The notes under the pieces: model-generated
Seen by the model: the letters and a program-made list of their open reading frames with translations, nothing else
Databases searched by the model: none
Told to the model about the DNA's origin: nothing
From: Muribaculaceae bacterium
GTDB taxonomy: Bacteria > Bacteroidota > Bacteroidia > Bacteroidales > Muribaculaceae
Assembly: GCA_029062005.1 (NCBI GenBank)
Contig: JAIDQZ010000135.1
Location: forward strand, 51,462-109,614
Length of the DNA stretch: 58,153 nt
Direction: 5' to 3'
Position numbers and translations under genes: made by a program
Shown here: positions 34,668-46,266 of the stretch, in pieces
How the letters are laid out: the number at the start of each line of letters is the position of its first letter
Numbering within the stretch: position 1 is the first letter of the stretch

Positions 34668-37600
34668 ATGACAAAACATCTGTTTTCAATGCGTACGGTT
34701 GCCTCTCTGGCAACTGTCGTGCTTTTAGGCGGTTTGCTATTCTCTGCAACCGCCGCAAAAAAGACATCATCCAAAGTCATGACAACACCGGATTTCGCTT
34801 ACCCCAAGACTGTTGTTAAAAATGCTTCAGCCAATCTTGAAAAGAGTGTGGCAAATGGCGACTGGGCTGCAGCAGTGGAGGCTGCAATTCAGTCGGTGAC
34901 CGCCAACAACCTGATTAGCAGGGAGAATGCCATTTCAGGATTGAATAGACTCGACAGTCTCACTCATGTAGCACCGGCAAGATGGAAACCGGCTTTCCGG
35001 CTTATCAAAGCTGACATGCTCAATGCAATGTACAATTCTTTCAGATGGGAAGCAGATTCCAGAAAACTTCCCCTTGACTCCATTCCTGACAATCCTTATG
35101 ACTGGAGCAAGGATATTTTCGCTAATAAAATATATAGTATATGCAATGACATTTTAGACTCAAGGGATAATGATGCCACTCCACTCAAGGAATGGAGTCT
35201 TTTTCTATCCGACACATCGGAAGCTTCAAAAGCAGGATTCACCGTCGATGAATTCACCACACGCCTGTGTTTCGAACTTCTAAACGTATATTCAGACGAG
35301 ACTAAGGATGTGATACCATTCTTTAAAGGTGCAGCCACACCCGGCACTCCTGCGCAGAAATGCTCAGCACTGCGCGATCACGCCATAGACATCCTTATCG
35401 AAAAGACATCCGCCCTCGGTCAATCACTTTTTCTTGCGAATGCACTCGTATCAAAGTCGGAAACCCTCGCCTACAGCCAAAGGATGAAGTTCATGCTTTC
35501 CGCACTTGACAATGTAAAAGGCACTGAAGGAGAACAGCAAATATTAATAAATCTGCGTGATTTCGCCGGTAACTTCAGAAACGACAACATTCAGTCTGCA
35601 TTTCCATACACACGTGATGAATTCCTTAAGATGCTTGAAAAATCGGTAAAAGACTTTCCTCAAGGTATTTATTCCAACTCACTTCGCAACATAATCAATG
35701 AGATCACAAGACCAAATGCTGAAATAGAATTCTCAAGCCAATATCTCACTTCCGCGCAGGTCACTATGGACGTGAACCTATCAAACTGCAATCAGTGCTG
35801 GCTTCTTGTATATGATTACTCACCCTATGTGAATTCGTCAAAATCACCCAGGACAAAGGCCATGGCTGCAACATGCAAAATGGTGAAGGCAGTCAAGGCT
35901 ACGGCTGAAGGAACTATTCCTTTCAATACAAAAACCACCGTCGATATAGGTAAATTGCCGGCAGGTACATATGTGGTAGTCCCAAGTACATCAGCTGACA
36001 GTAAAGGTATCTTTCCCTCGATTCTTAACGACTCGTGGAGAAACACGTTTACACTCAGCGATATAAGTATAATGACACTTAAATGTCCGGATGCCACTAC
36101 AAAGATCTTTGTAGTGGATGGAACTGACTGTAAACCCATAGAAGGAGCCAAGGTAAAGGTCTTCAGCCGCCCCAACTATTCTTCTGACAGGAAACTGATC
36201 GAAACTCTTACCACTGACAAAAACGGATGTATAACAGTATCTGAGACTAATTTTGAAATCGAGGCTTCATACAACGGATCTGTATGGAATAACCGTATGA
36301 GAATGCACAACTCTTCACAAAAACCAGATACACTTACTCGGAACAACATCAAGATTCTCGCTGACAGAAGCATTTATCATCCCGGCGACAGCATCAAAGC
36401 CGCAATCGTGGCATATTCAACGAAAGAGGCATGTATGAAAACGCTCAGGGACATAAATGTTGAGACAAGGCTGATAGATGCCAACGGCAGAGAAGTAGAG
36501 ACCCGTACTGTAAAGACGGATCAGTATGGTCGTGCTGTTTCTGAATTCCTGATACCGTTGAAAGGACTGCTGGGAAGCTGGAGACTGTCGGCAGCAGATG
36601 AGAACGGGAAAATACTTGGGAGCTCCTATTTTGAAGTAGCTGACTACGTCGCACCTACATTCTTCATCACCGCCGAACATTCCGAAGAAGATGTCAATCC
36701 GGGTGATGTGGTGAAAATCAAAGGTCAAGTGCTCACATATTCAGGCATGCCACTTGCAGATGCCGTAGTAAAATACAGCGTATCCTACACTCCACCTATG
36801 AGATGGTTCGTCTACAGCAATGCCACATATGATTCATCCGTAAAGACAGACGAGGCAGGAAAATATGAAATATCACTGCCTACCGACAACCTCAAGGACA
36901 CTCAGTTTGAAAGAGGCATATTCCACGTCAAGCTGTCGGCTATCTCTCCTGCCGGAGAAAGCCAGAGCGGACCCACTGAAAAATTTGCGCTCGGACGTGA
37001 ATACAACATCTATTCTCCCGATGGCGGAAAATATTTTGAAATCTCGCAAGGAGTTCCCGAGATCAAATTCAAGGTATACGACATGTTGGGCAGAAACGTC
37101 ATTAAAAAATTGAGATACACGCTTGTCAACAAGGCTACGGGAGTGACCGCAGCTTCGGGAAGTTTCATGTCTCCTACCCTCGCTCTTTCCGACAGCGCTT
37201 TTGCATCGGCAGCCTATGATTTGAAAGTCTCTCTTGACGAAGATCCGAAAGTAGAATCGGAATTATGTATCGTACTATGGCGAAAGACAGACAAAAAGGC
37301 TCCAGAAGGTGTCAAGCTCTGGGTACCGGAATACAAGATAGTCGCGGAGTCAGGTCAAAAGTCTGTCAACGCTACAGTTGGAAGCGGCATTCCTGACAGA
37401 TGGATACCAGCTGTGGTGACATCAGCCAACAGACTGATCGACGTGAAATGGATTCACGTTGAAAAAGACAACGTATGCATTCCTGTGGATGTACCGGCAG
37501 ACAACTTCACGACCATGGTTGATCTGGGATACCTTTCTGACCTGGAGGTGGAAAGAAGATGCATCACCGTATCGTCCGCCGCATCGGAAGACAGGCTCAA

Positions 37601-40457
37601 CGTCAGGACCGAAACTTTCCGCGATAAGATATCCGCAGGAGATGAGGAACATTGGTCGTTCCGGTTCTCAAGAAACTTCGGTTCCGCTTCGGGCATTCCC
37701 GTGCTTGCTGTGATGACAGATGCCGCGCTGAATTCGATAGCACCTTTCAGCTGGAATTTCTCACCCTCTGCCAACGTAAGAAATAACTTTTACTTTTTTG
37801 ATCCTTACTACGGTGCAAACAAACTTTCATCATCATTTATTCTAAAGACCACTAAATACCTGTCGTCAAAACACATATTCTTTCCTCAGCTCAACGACTA
37901 CGGACAGGGATGGGGAATCGGAAACTTCCTATATGTCCATGAACAGGTGATGCTCACATCTGCAGCAGATTTCGGAGCTTCAAACGGTATGGTGAGATCC
38001 GTAATGAGGAATTCAGCCAAGATGGCTGCAGTATCCGCAATGAAGGTAGAGACAGACGGCTTGATCATGGAGGATTCTGCCGAAGAAACCGCTGTGGAAG
38101 AAGAGACAGATGCGGAGGCTCCCGAAGCCGTATATGTCACAGGCGCAGGAGGCTTGGAGACTGAGCAGGAGCTGCTTCGTCCGGCTGAATGTCCTGTCGC
38201 ATTCTTCATGCCGTGGCTGTCGACTGATGCCGACGGGATTGTCAATATAGATTTCACCGTCCCTAATTTCAACACAACATGGGCATTACAGGTGATAGGA
38301 TATGACGATGAACTCAGGACGGCAAAAATAGCCCTTGAGACGGTCGCCTCAAAACCAGTTATGGTCTCTACACATGCGCCAAGATTCGTGCGGACGGGAG
38401 ACTGCATAGAACTCACCGCAACTGTTTTCAACAATACAGATGCCGATGCATCTCCAATCTGCCGCATCGAGCTTGTCGACCTTATCACCGGTAAGACAGT
38501 GGCATCGGAAAGTTTCAAACCATTGACTGTGAAAGCTGAGGGCAATCTACTAATCACAATGAAATGGGATGTTCCTGCCGATCTTTCATCAGTCGGCTTC
38601 CGCGCTTATGCCGAAATGAACGGACACAGGGACGGAGAGCAGGCTCTTCTGCCGGTCATTCCTGCATCTTCGCCCGTAGTTGACTCCACTCCGTTCTGGA
38701 TGGCTCCCGGTCAGAAAGATATGGAAATCAAGCTTCCGAAGTTCAAGACTTCCGACCAGGTTACACTCCAGTATTGCGATAATCCGGCATGGTACTGCCT
38801 TACAGCACTCCCGGACATTATAAACATTGACTCCAAAAGCGTAACAGCCCTGATGAAGGCACTTTACGGCAATGCAACGGCTTATCACCTTGTTTCTGCC
38901 AATCCGAATCTGAAGAAAGGACTAACCACTCTCCTATCCGACAGTAATTCCGGATTCGCAGCAATCAAAAGCAATCTCGAAAAAGACGGCAACCTTAAGA
39001 TCGTGGACCTGGCAAATTCACCCTGGGTGAACAACGCCGAGTCTGAAACTCTAAGAATGAGTCGCCTTTCCACATTACTTGATGACGGGGATGCAAGAAA
39101 TGCAATCAGCGCGCTACTCAACGATGTCAGAAACCTGCAATCGACGGATGGCGGATGGAGCTGGTGCCCTGAAATGAAATCATCTTCCTTCATCTCGCAG
39201 AGTGTGCTTTCCTATTTTGCCATGCTGTCGAAGGGTGGAGCGCTATCCGCATGCGAAGGTGCCGAATCCATGATAAAGTCAGGCATCAGGTATGTCGATT
39301 CGGAAATTGTGAAAGATTATAAGAAATATCATAAAAAAGGGGAATCCCTCAGTTATCTGCTCGACTGGCTGTATATACGCAGCAGTTTCCCGACTTCGCT
39401 TATCCCTACCGGCGGCAGTTCTAATGAAATAAAGACCATTTCCACCAAAGCAGAAAATGATATAGCCTCTGAATGGAAGGATCTGAGTATAGGGGCAAAA
39501 GCAAAGGCTGCCATGGTGCTGTGGCGTGCAGGAAAACACAGAACGGCATCTGAAATCATGGAGTCTTTACGCCAGTATGCAAGCGAGAGTCCGGAAAAGG
39601 GCATGTGGTTTGACAATCTTAATTCCGGATGGGGCGGAATCTCTTCATTGCTCACAACTACATTGGTGCTGGAGGCTTATGCAGAGATACAGCCGAAAGA
39701 CAAGAACATAGACGCTCTTCGCCAGTGGCTTGTACTTGGCAGACAATATCAGGACTGGGGCAGATATTCCTCAACAGCCGAGACAGTAAACGCAATCCTT
39801 ACATCAGGTTCGGATTGGACTCCGGCGGAACCCTCAGTCACGCCGGAATTCTTCCTGAAGGGCAAAAGGATAGAAATACCTGAAACAGCCGCTCTAACCG
39901 GAGCTTTCACCCTCAATCTGAAAGCGGAAGATGCCTCAAAGAAAACCCTAAGGATTTCACGATCATGCGAGTCACCGGCTTGGGGAGGGGTAATATCTCA
40001 GTATGAATCGCCAATTCTCGATGTAAAACCGGCTGAAGTTCCTGAGCTTTCAATCCGGAAAAATGTCGTGGCTCTTGTAGAAGGAGAAAACGGCGAAACA
40101 ATCGCCAAGGAGAACATCATTTTAGAAAAAGGGATGAAAGTAAGAGTCACACTGTTCATTACAGTGGGAAGAGACATGGATTATGTGGCACTAACCGACG
40201 AGAGAAGCGCATGCCTTGAACCTACGGATCAACTGTCGGGCTACAACCGTTCTGATGGCGTAGGGTTTTACCGGGAGGTACGCAATGCAAGTACCAATAT
40301 CTTCTTTGAATGGCTGCCAAAGGGTAATCACGTGATTTCGTATGATTGCACCGTAAGTCAGGAAGGAGATTTCAGTTGCGGAATCGCTACAATACAGAGC
40401 CAGTATTCTCCGGTCACGGTAGCACATACAGCAGGATCTGTACTGCATGTCAGATGA
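34668..40457 (+). CDS. Large alpha-2-macroglobulin family protein
   Basis: The 1929-residue exported protein (N-terminal hydrophobic segment about 12-30) has a helical N-terminal region, macroglobulin-type domains including a carboxypeptidase-regulatory-like segment (IEGAKVKVF near 490), an MG2-like segment (LADRSIYHPGDSIKAAIVAY near 565), the A2M core (FFMPWLSTDADGIVNIDFTV near 1180) and a C-terminal alpha/alpha toroid (LQSTDGGWSWCPEM near 1490). A2M proteins trap peptidases. The CxEQ thioester usually found after the DNPxWYxxxALP block is missing here: the segment at about 1380-1395 reads IDSKSVTALMKALYGN. It therefore cannot form the standard covalent trap. It follows the Spy-like gene by 61 bp and is followed by a terminator. 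Confidence 0.9.
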   Translation: MTKHLFSMRTVASLATVVLLGGLLFSATAAKKTSSKVMTTPDFAYPKTVVKNASANLEKSVANGDWAAAVEAAIQSVTANNLISRENAISGLNRLDSLTHVAPARWKPAFRLIKADMLNAMYNSFRWEADSRKLPLDSIPDNPYDWSKDIFANKIYSICNDILDSRDNDATPLKEWSLFLSDTSEASKAGFTVDEFTTRLCFELLNVYSDETKDVIPFFKGAATPGTPAQKCSALRDHAIDILIEKTSALGQSLFLANALVSKSETLAYSQRMKFMLSALDNVKGTEGEQQILINLRDFAGNFRNDNIQSAFPYTRDEFLKMLEKSVKDFPQGIYSNSLRNIINEITRPNAEIEFSSQYLTSAQVTMDVNLSNCNQCWLLVYDYSPYVNSSKSPRTKAMAATCKMVKAVKATAEGTIPFNTKTTVDIGKLPAGTYVVVPSTSADSKGIFPSILNDSWRNTFTLSDISIMTLKCPDATTKIFVVDGTDCKPIEGAKVKVFSRPNYSSDRKLIETLTTDKNGCITVSETNFEIEASYNGSVWNNRMRMHNSSQKPDTLTRNNIKILADRSIYHPGDSIKAAIVAYSTKEACMKTLRDINVETRLIDANGREVETRTVKTDQYGRAVSEFLIPLKGLLGSWRLSAADENGKILGSSYFEVADYVAPTFFITAEHSEEDVNPGDVVKIKGQVLTYSGMPLADAVVKYSVSYTPPMRWFVYSNATYDSSVKTDEAGKYEISLPTDNLKDTQFERGIFHVKLSAISPAGESQSGPTEKFALGREYNIYSPDGGKYFEISQGVPEIKFKVYDMLGRNVIKKLRYTLVNKATGVTAASGSFMSPTLALSDSAFASAAYDLKVSLDEDPKVESELCIVLWRKTDKKAPEGVKLWVPEYKIVAESGQKSVNATVGSGIPDRWIPAVVTSANRLIDVKWIHVEKDNVCIPVDVPADNFTTMVDLGYLSDLEVERRCITVSSAASEDRLNVRTETFRDKISAGDEEHWSFRFSRNFGSASGIPVLAVMTDAALNSIAPFSWNFSPSANVRNNFYFFDPYYGANKLSSSFILKTTKYLSSKHIFFPQLNDYGQGWGIGNFLYVHEQVMLTSAADFGASNGMVRSVMRNSAKMAAVSAMKVETDGLIMEDSAEETAVEEETDAEAPEAVYVTGAGGLETEQELLRPAECPVAFFMPWLSTDADGIVNIDFTVPNFNTTWALQVIGYDDELRTAKIALETVASKPVMVSTHAPRFVRTGDCIELTATVFNNTDADASPICRIELVDLITGKTVASESFKPLTVKAEGNLLITMKWDVPADLSSVGFRAYAEMNGHRDGEQALLPVIPASSPVVDSTPFWMAPGQKDMEIKLPKFKTSDQVTLQYCDNPAWYCLTALPDIINIDSKSVTALMKALYGNATAYHLVSANPNLKKGLTTLLSDSNSGFAAIKSNLEKDGNLKIVDLANSPWVNNAESETLRMSRLSTLLDDGDARNAISALLNDVRNLQSTDGGWSWCPEMKSSSFISQSVLSYFAMLSKGGALSACEGAESMIKSGIRYVDSEIVKDYKKYHKKGESLSYLLDWLYIRSSFPTSLIPTGGSSNEIKTISTKAENDIASEWKDLSIGAKAKAAMVLWRAGKHRTASEIMESLRQYASESPEKGMWFDNLNSGWGGISSLLTTTLVLEAYAEIQPKDKNIDALRQWLVLGRQYQDWGRYSSTAETVNAILTSGSDWTPAEPSVTPEFFLKGKRIEIPETAALTGAFTLNLKAEDASKKTLRISRSCESPAWGGVISQYESPILDVKPAEVPELSIRKNVVALVEGENGETIAKENIILEKGMKVRVTLFITVGRDMDYVALTDERSACLEPTDQLSGYNRSDGVGFYREVRNASTNIFFEWLPKGNHVISYDCTVSQEGDFSCGIATIQSQYSPVTVAHTAGSVLHVR

Positions 40458-40498
40458 ACGCCGCTTGACATTAGAATGACATAACACCAATTCAATAA

Positions 40499-40526
40499 GG
40501 GGAGAGCCGACAGCTCTTCCCTTTTT
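40499..40526 (+). terminator. Intrinsic terminator after the A2M gene
   Basis: GGGGAGAGC (40499-40507) pairs with GCTCTTCCC (40513-40521), one G-T pair, 5-nt loop, followed by TTTTT (40522-40526). It separates the A2M gene from the nuo/atp operon. Confidence 0.85.
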
Positions 40527-40557
40527 GATTATCATGGCATTTTTATAAAAAAATTTA

Positions 40558-40588
40558 TTGTTTTTTTAAGAAATTTTAAGTACCTTTG
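40558..40588 (+). promoter_or_regulatory. Promoter of the nuo/atp super-operon
   Basis: TTG (40558-40560, in a T-rich run), 20 bp, TACCTTTG (40581-40588). Transcription would start near 40594, giving a leader of about 70 nt before nuoA. It is the only clear consensus promoter I find ahead of the 17-kb gene run. Confidence 0.78.
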
Positions 40589-40662
40589 CACTTGGATTGT
40601 GCATATACTGTGTTCATTCCGACCTTAACATCAGAATAAACAATTAAAACACAATAAACTAT

Positions 40663-41034
40663 ATGAATTTACTGTTGGAAATAAGCAACGGAGATCTCGC
40701 GGTTACTGCGACACTCACGGGCATAGGACTTGTGTTTGCCGCATTACTGATAGCTCGCCTCATCTCCCCTAAATCCTATTCGGTAAAGAAAGGCGAGACC
40801 TACGAATGCGGTATCCCGACCCGCGGTGAGTCCATGATTCAGTTCAAGTCAGGCTACTACATCTTCGCCATCCTGTTTCTTCTGTTTGATGTAGAGACCG
40901 TATTCCTGTATCCATGGGCTACCATCATGCGTAGTCTCGGACCGTCAGGTCTTCTCTGCGTCGCAATCTTCATGTTCATTCTTATTTTAGGCCTTGCTTA
41001 CGCATGGCGGAAAGGAGCACTCAAATGGCAGTAA
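40663..41034 (+). CDS. nuoA: NADH-quinone oxidoreductase subunit A
   Basis: Small membrane subunit of complex I near the quinone site. The 123 residues hold three membrane helices and the family motif GETYECGIP, with [19 protein letters not shown] in the second helix. First gene of the nuo/atp run. It overlaps nuoB by 10 bp. Confidence 0.96.
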   Translation: MNLLLEISNGDLAVTATLTGIGLVFAALLIARLISPKSYSVKKGETYECGIPTRGESMIQFKSGYYIFAILFLLFDVETVFLYPWATIMRSLGPSGLLCVAIFMFILILGLAYAWRKGALKWQ

Positions 41035-41642
41035 AGGAACCTTCAATCAAGTCGATGAAGCACGAAGACTTCAAAGACAACGAATACATCGACAAACTTG
41101 TTGAGGAGCTGAATGCCACAGGTGCCAATGTGATGGTTGGCAAACTTGACCAACTTATCAACTGGGGCATCTCCAACTCACTATGGCCTCTCTGCTTCGG
41201 CACAAGCTGCTGCGCTATCGAATTCATGTGTCTCGGAGCTGCCCGCTACGACATGGCGCGATTCGGCTTTGAGGTAGCACGTAACTCACCCCGTCAGGCA
41301 GACTACATCATGGTGCAAGGTACGATAGTACACAAGATGGCACCAGCTCTTGTAAGGCTTTACGAGCAGCTTGCCGAACCCAAGTATGTCATCGCATGCG
41401 GTGGCTGTGCGGTAAGCGGCGGACCTTTCAAGAAGTCTTATTGCGTGGTAGACGGAGTAGAGAAGATAATTCCGGTAGATGTCTACATTCCGGGATGCCC
41501 TCCCCGTCCGGAGGCAATGTTCTACGGTCTCATGCAGCTACAGCGTAAGATAAAGATACAGAAATTCTTCGGCGGAGTCAACCGTCAGGAAAAAATCAAA
41601 GATTTCTTCCGCAAGAATCCTACAGAGGTCGGCGAGTATTAA
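41025..41642 (+). CDS. nuoB: NADH-quinone oxidoreductase subunit B
   Basis: Carries the N2 iron-sulfur cluster that passes electrons to quinone. Ligand cysteines Cys62, Cys63, Cys128 and Cys158 fit the CC-x64-C-x29-C pattern. The frame can be extended to an ATG at 41004, inside nuoA. The ATG at 41025 (MAVKEPS) was chosen because it gives normal family length (205 residues) and a typical 10-bp overlap with nuoA. Confidence 0.96.
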   Translation: MAVKEPSIKSMKHEDFKDNEYIDKLVEELNATGANVMVGKLDQLINWGISNSLWPLCFGTSCCAIEFMCLGAARYDMARFGFEVARNSPRQADYIMVQGTIVHKMAPALVRLYEQLAEPKYVIACGGCAVSGGPFKKSYCVVDGVEKIIPVDVYIPGCPPRPEAMFYGLMQLQRKIKIQKFFGGVNRQEKIKDFFRKNPTEVGEY

Positions 41643-41672
41643 TAAAAGTCATAGAAAACACATTTATAACTA

Positions 41673-43301
41673 ATGAGCGTTAAAGACTGCATCAGCAAGG
41701 TTTGTCCGTCTGCGACTTTTGAGGAAGGCGAGATTCTTCTCGTCAATGTACCCGCGCAGGACTGGCATGCACTTGCTTCTGAACTGAAACACAATCCCGA
41801 GCTCAATTTCGATGTGCTGACAGCCGTTGTCGGCATGGACTGGAAGGAGACTCTGGGCGTTATGTATTACTTCACCGCCACTTCACGCAAGTGGGAAATG
41901 ATCTCGGTGAAAGTAGCTGTTGCCGACCGTGAGAATCCCTATATCCACACAGTATCCGACCTTTGGAAAGTCGCCAACTTCCAGGAAAGGGAGGTATATG
42001 ACTTCTTCGGCATCAAATTCATCAACCACCCCGACATGCGCCGCTTCTTCCTTCGCAATGACTGGAAGGGGTTCCCGCTCCGCAAAGATTATGACGCGGA
42101 TCCGAAGCTCAATCCTATACCGGAAGATGACGAACATAACGAGGACGACACCATTTCATACGTAGAACAGGAAGACGGCTCAATCAAGGGCATTCCCGGG
42201 AAAGTATTCAAAGAAGGTGACTACGTGGTCAATGTAGGACCACAGCACCCGTCTACCCACGGTGTGATGCGTTTCCGTGCATCAATCGACGGCGAGGAAG
42301 TAAAGAAAGTCGATGTCGTTTCAGGCTATATCCACCGCGGTATCGAAAAGCTTTGTGAAAGTCTTGGCTATCCCCAGATACTCCACTTCACCGACCGTAT
42401 GGACTATATGAGCGCACACCAGAACCGCCACTGCCTGTGCATGTGTATCGAAAAGGCAATGGGCATCGAGGTTCCCGAGCGCGCTATTGTGATACGCACA
42501 ATGATGGACGAACTCATGCGCATCTCAAGCCATCTGCTGAGTTTCGGATGTACAGCCATGGACCTCGGAGCCACTACGGCATTCTTTTACGGATTCCGCG
42601 AACGCGAACAGATTCTTGATATTTTCGAGAAGACATGTGGTGCGCGTATGTCAATGAACTATAATGTGATCGGTGGTGTCATAGCCGACCTTCATCCTGA
42701 TTTCGTGAAGGATGTAAAGGCTCTTCTCGCCATCATGCCTGAACGCCTCAAGGAATATCACAAGGTATATTCAGGAAATATCATCGCCAAGAACCGCATG
42801 GTAGGTGTAGGACACCTCAGCAAGGAAGATGCAATCAATTATTGCATAACAGGACCTTCGGGAAGGGGCTCCAACTGGAGCTGCGACTGCCGCAAGAAGC
42901 ATCCGTATGCAGCATACGACCGCGTGGAATTTGACGAAGTTCTTCTTGACGGATGCGATTCATACTCACGCTACATGGTGAGAATGAAGGAAATCGAGCA
43001 GAGCTGCCGCATACTTGAACAGCTCGTAGACCGTATACCGGAAGGCGATATCCGCGCTCAGGTGCCGAAGATCGTAAAACTTCCTGCAGGACATTGGTAC
43101 ACACAGGTAGAGGCATCGCGCGGCACATTTGGCGTCTACATCGAGAGCGACGGCGGCAAGAATCCTTTCAGAGTACATTTCCAGAGTCCATGCTTCAATC
43201 TCGTAGGTGTCATGGATCTCTGCTGCCGCGGCAATATGATTGCCGACCTAATCACTATCGGAGCCGCACTTGACTTCGTAATTCCGGATATAGACCGCTA
43301 A
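41673..43301 (+). CDS. nuoCD: NADH-quinone oxidoreductase fused subunits C and D
   Basis: The 542-residue protein joins the 30-kDa NuoC part (1 to about 160; WKVANFQEREVYDFFGIKF, WKGFPLRKDY) to the 49-kDa NuoD part (about 185-542; VGPQHPSTHGVMRF near the start, then GYIHRGIEKL and ALDFVIPDIDR at the end). The NuoD part helps form the quinone-binding pocket with NuoB. Such fusion is known in several bacteria, including E. coli. It sits 30 bp after nuoB and 18 bp before nuoH. Confidence 0.96.
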   Translation: MSVKDCISKVCPSATFEEGEILLVNVPAQDWHALASELKHNPELNFDVLTAVVGMDWKETLGVMYYFTATSRKWEMISVKVAVADRENPYIHTVSDLWKVANFQEREVYDFFGIKFINHPDMRRFFLRNDWKGFPLRKDYDADPKLNPIPEDDEHNEDDTISYVEQEDGSIKGIPGKVFKEGDYVVNVGPQHPSTHGVMRFRASIDGEEVKKVDVVSGYIHRGIEKLCESLGYPQILHFTDRMDYMSAHQNRHCLCMCIEKAMGIEVPERAIVIRTMMDELMRISSHLLSFGCTAMDLGATTAFFYGFREREQILDIFEKTCGARMSMNYNVIGGVIADLHPDFVKDVKALLAIMPERLKEYHKVYSGNIIAKNRMVGVGHLSKEDAINYCITGPSGRGSNWSCDCRKKHPYAAYDRVEFDEVLLDGCDSYSRYMVRMKEIEQSCRILEQLVDRIPEGDIRAQVPKIVKLPAGHWYTQVEASRGTFGVYIESDGGKNPFRVHFQSPCFNLVGVMDLCCRGNMIADLITIGAALDFVIPDIDR

Positions 43302-43319
43302 CTAAAACACTGAATCGAA

Positions 43320-44396
43320 ATGTTTGACTTTGGTATAATAACAAACTGGATCAATGACCTGCTGATCGGCTGCATGCCCGTGTGGGCTGCAACGCTCATA
43401 GAATGTGTCATTATCGGAGTCTTGATATTGCTCACCTATACGGTGCTCGCACTTTTCTACATTCTCTACGAGCGTAAGCTCTGCGCATGGTTTCAGTGCC
43501 GTCTCGGCCCGATGCGAGTTGGTCCCTGGGGACTTCTGCAGGTATTTGCGGATATGTTCAAGATCCTTATCAAGGAACTTATCTCGCTGAAAGGCACCGA
43601 CAAGTTCCTCTTTAAGCTTGCACCCTACATCATCATCACATCATCTGTAGTGATGCTTGCATGCCTGCCATGGGGTCGGGGCCTGCAGATAATCGATTAC
43701 AATATCGGTATTTTCTTCATCCTCGCTGTGTCCAGTGTAGGAGTGCTTGGTATTCTTCTCGCAGGCTGGTCTTCCAACAACAAGTACACACTGATTGGAG
43801 CAATGCGAAGCGGCGCCCAGATGATTTCATACGAACTCTCACTCGGTCTCGCGCTTATGTCGATAGTGGTGCTTGCAGGGACTATGAATATCAACGAGCT
43901 CGTTATGCTTCAGGAACGCTGCTGGTTCATATTCCAAGGCTGGCTTCCCGCAGTGGTGGCTTTCATCATCTACGTGATCGCCGCAACGGCCGAGACCAAC
44001 CGCGGACCTTTCGACCTTCCGGAAGCTGAACATGAGCTTACCGCCGGCTACCACACTGAATATTCAGGTATCCACTTCGGTTTCTTCTATCTGGCAGAAT
44101 ATCTGAACCTCTTCATTGTCAGCGGAATTGCATCGCTCATGTTCCTCGGAGGCTGGATGCCCTTCCACATCACAGGTTGGGATGGCTTCAATATGGTGAT
44201 GAACTGGATTCCCGGTCCTATCTGGTTCCTGGGCAAGGCATTCTTCATCAGCTACATCATCATCTGGTTCAAGTGGACATTCCCGCGTGTGCGTATCGAC
44301 CAGATGCTTGCTCTTGAATGGAAATACATGATGCCCTTCGCACTTGTCAACCTTATCGTGATGGCAGTGTTCGTGGCACTTGGATGGACATTCTAA
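43320..44396 (+). CDS. nuoH: NADH-quinone oxidoreductase subunit H
   Basis: The 358-residue membrane subunit links the hydrophilic arm to the proton pumps and lines the quinone channel. It shows about eight helices and the conserved loops YERKLCAWFQCRLGPMRVGP and AETNRGPFDLPEAEHELTAG. It is the last nuo gene before the inserted atp cluster; the next gene, atpD, starts 105 bp downstream, with no terminator and no clear promoter between. Confidence 0.96.
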   Translation: MFDFGIITNWINDLLIGCMPVWAATLIECVIIGVLILLTYTVLALFYILYERKLCAWFQCRLGPMRVGPWGLLQVFADMFKILIKELISLKGTDKFLFKLAPYIIITSSVVMLACLPWGRGLQIIDYNIGIFFILAVSSVGVLGILLAGWSSNNKYTLIGAMRSGAQMISYELSLGLALMSIVVLAGTMNINELVMLQERCWFIFQGWLPAVVAFIIYVIAATAETNRGPFDLPEAEHELTAGYHTEYSGIHFGFFYLAEYLNLFIVSGIASLMFLGGWMPFHITGWDGFNMVMNWIPGPIWFLGKAFFISYIIIWFKWTFPRVRIDQMLALEWKYMMPFALVNLIVMAVFVALGWTF

Positions 44397-44414
44397 TCCA
44401 ACATCAAGATCTGA

Positions 44415-46001
<1,587 letters not shown>

Positions 46002-46019
46002 CAATAGCACTCTGCGAAA

Positions 46020-46256
46020 ATGACTTTAGAAATCATCTCCCCCCAAGAAGTAGTATTCAAAGGTGATGCGGTCTCAGTCACCCTGCCGGGACAGCTCGGC
46101 AAGTTTACGGTGCTTAAAAACCACGCGCCTCTGATTTCAGTGCTTGTAGAGGGAACCATCGTCTACCGAACTCCAGCCGGAGAGGAAAAGACTTACGGCA
46201 TCAAGGGAGGACTTGCGGATGTAGACAATAATGTAATTTCGGTGTGCATCTATTAA
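46020..46256 (+). CDS. atpC: F1Fo ATP synthase subunit epsilon, short form
   Basis: The 78-residue protein covers only the N-terminal beta-sandwich (LEIISPQEVVFKGDAVSVTLPGQLG, LKNHAPLIS). Usual epsilon subunits have about 130-140 residues and end in two helices that can block rotation. That helical domain is absent here, and the following gene starts 11 bp later, so no broken remainder exists. A short epsilon is usual in Bacteroidota as I know the group. Confidence 0.93.
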   Translation: MTLEIISPQEVVFKGDAVSVTLPGQLGKFTVLKNHAPLISVLVEGTIVYRTPAGEEKTYGIKGGLADVDNNVISVCIY

Positions 46257-46266
46257 CGGAACTGTA

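Noticed and set aside
37898..38557. A 219-codon minus-strand open frame inside the A2M gene, and other long antisense frames there
   Set aside because: They overlap a well-supported 1929-residue coding sequence and have low-complexity, unrecognisable products.
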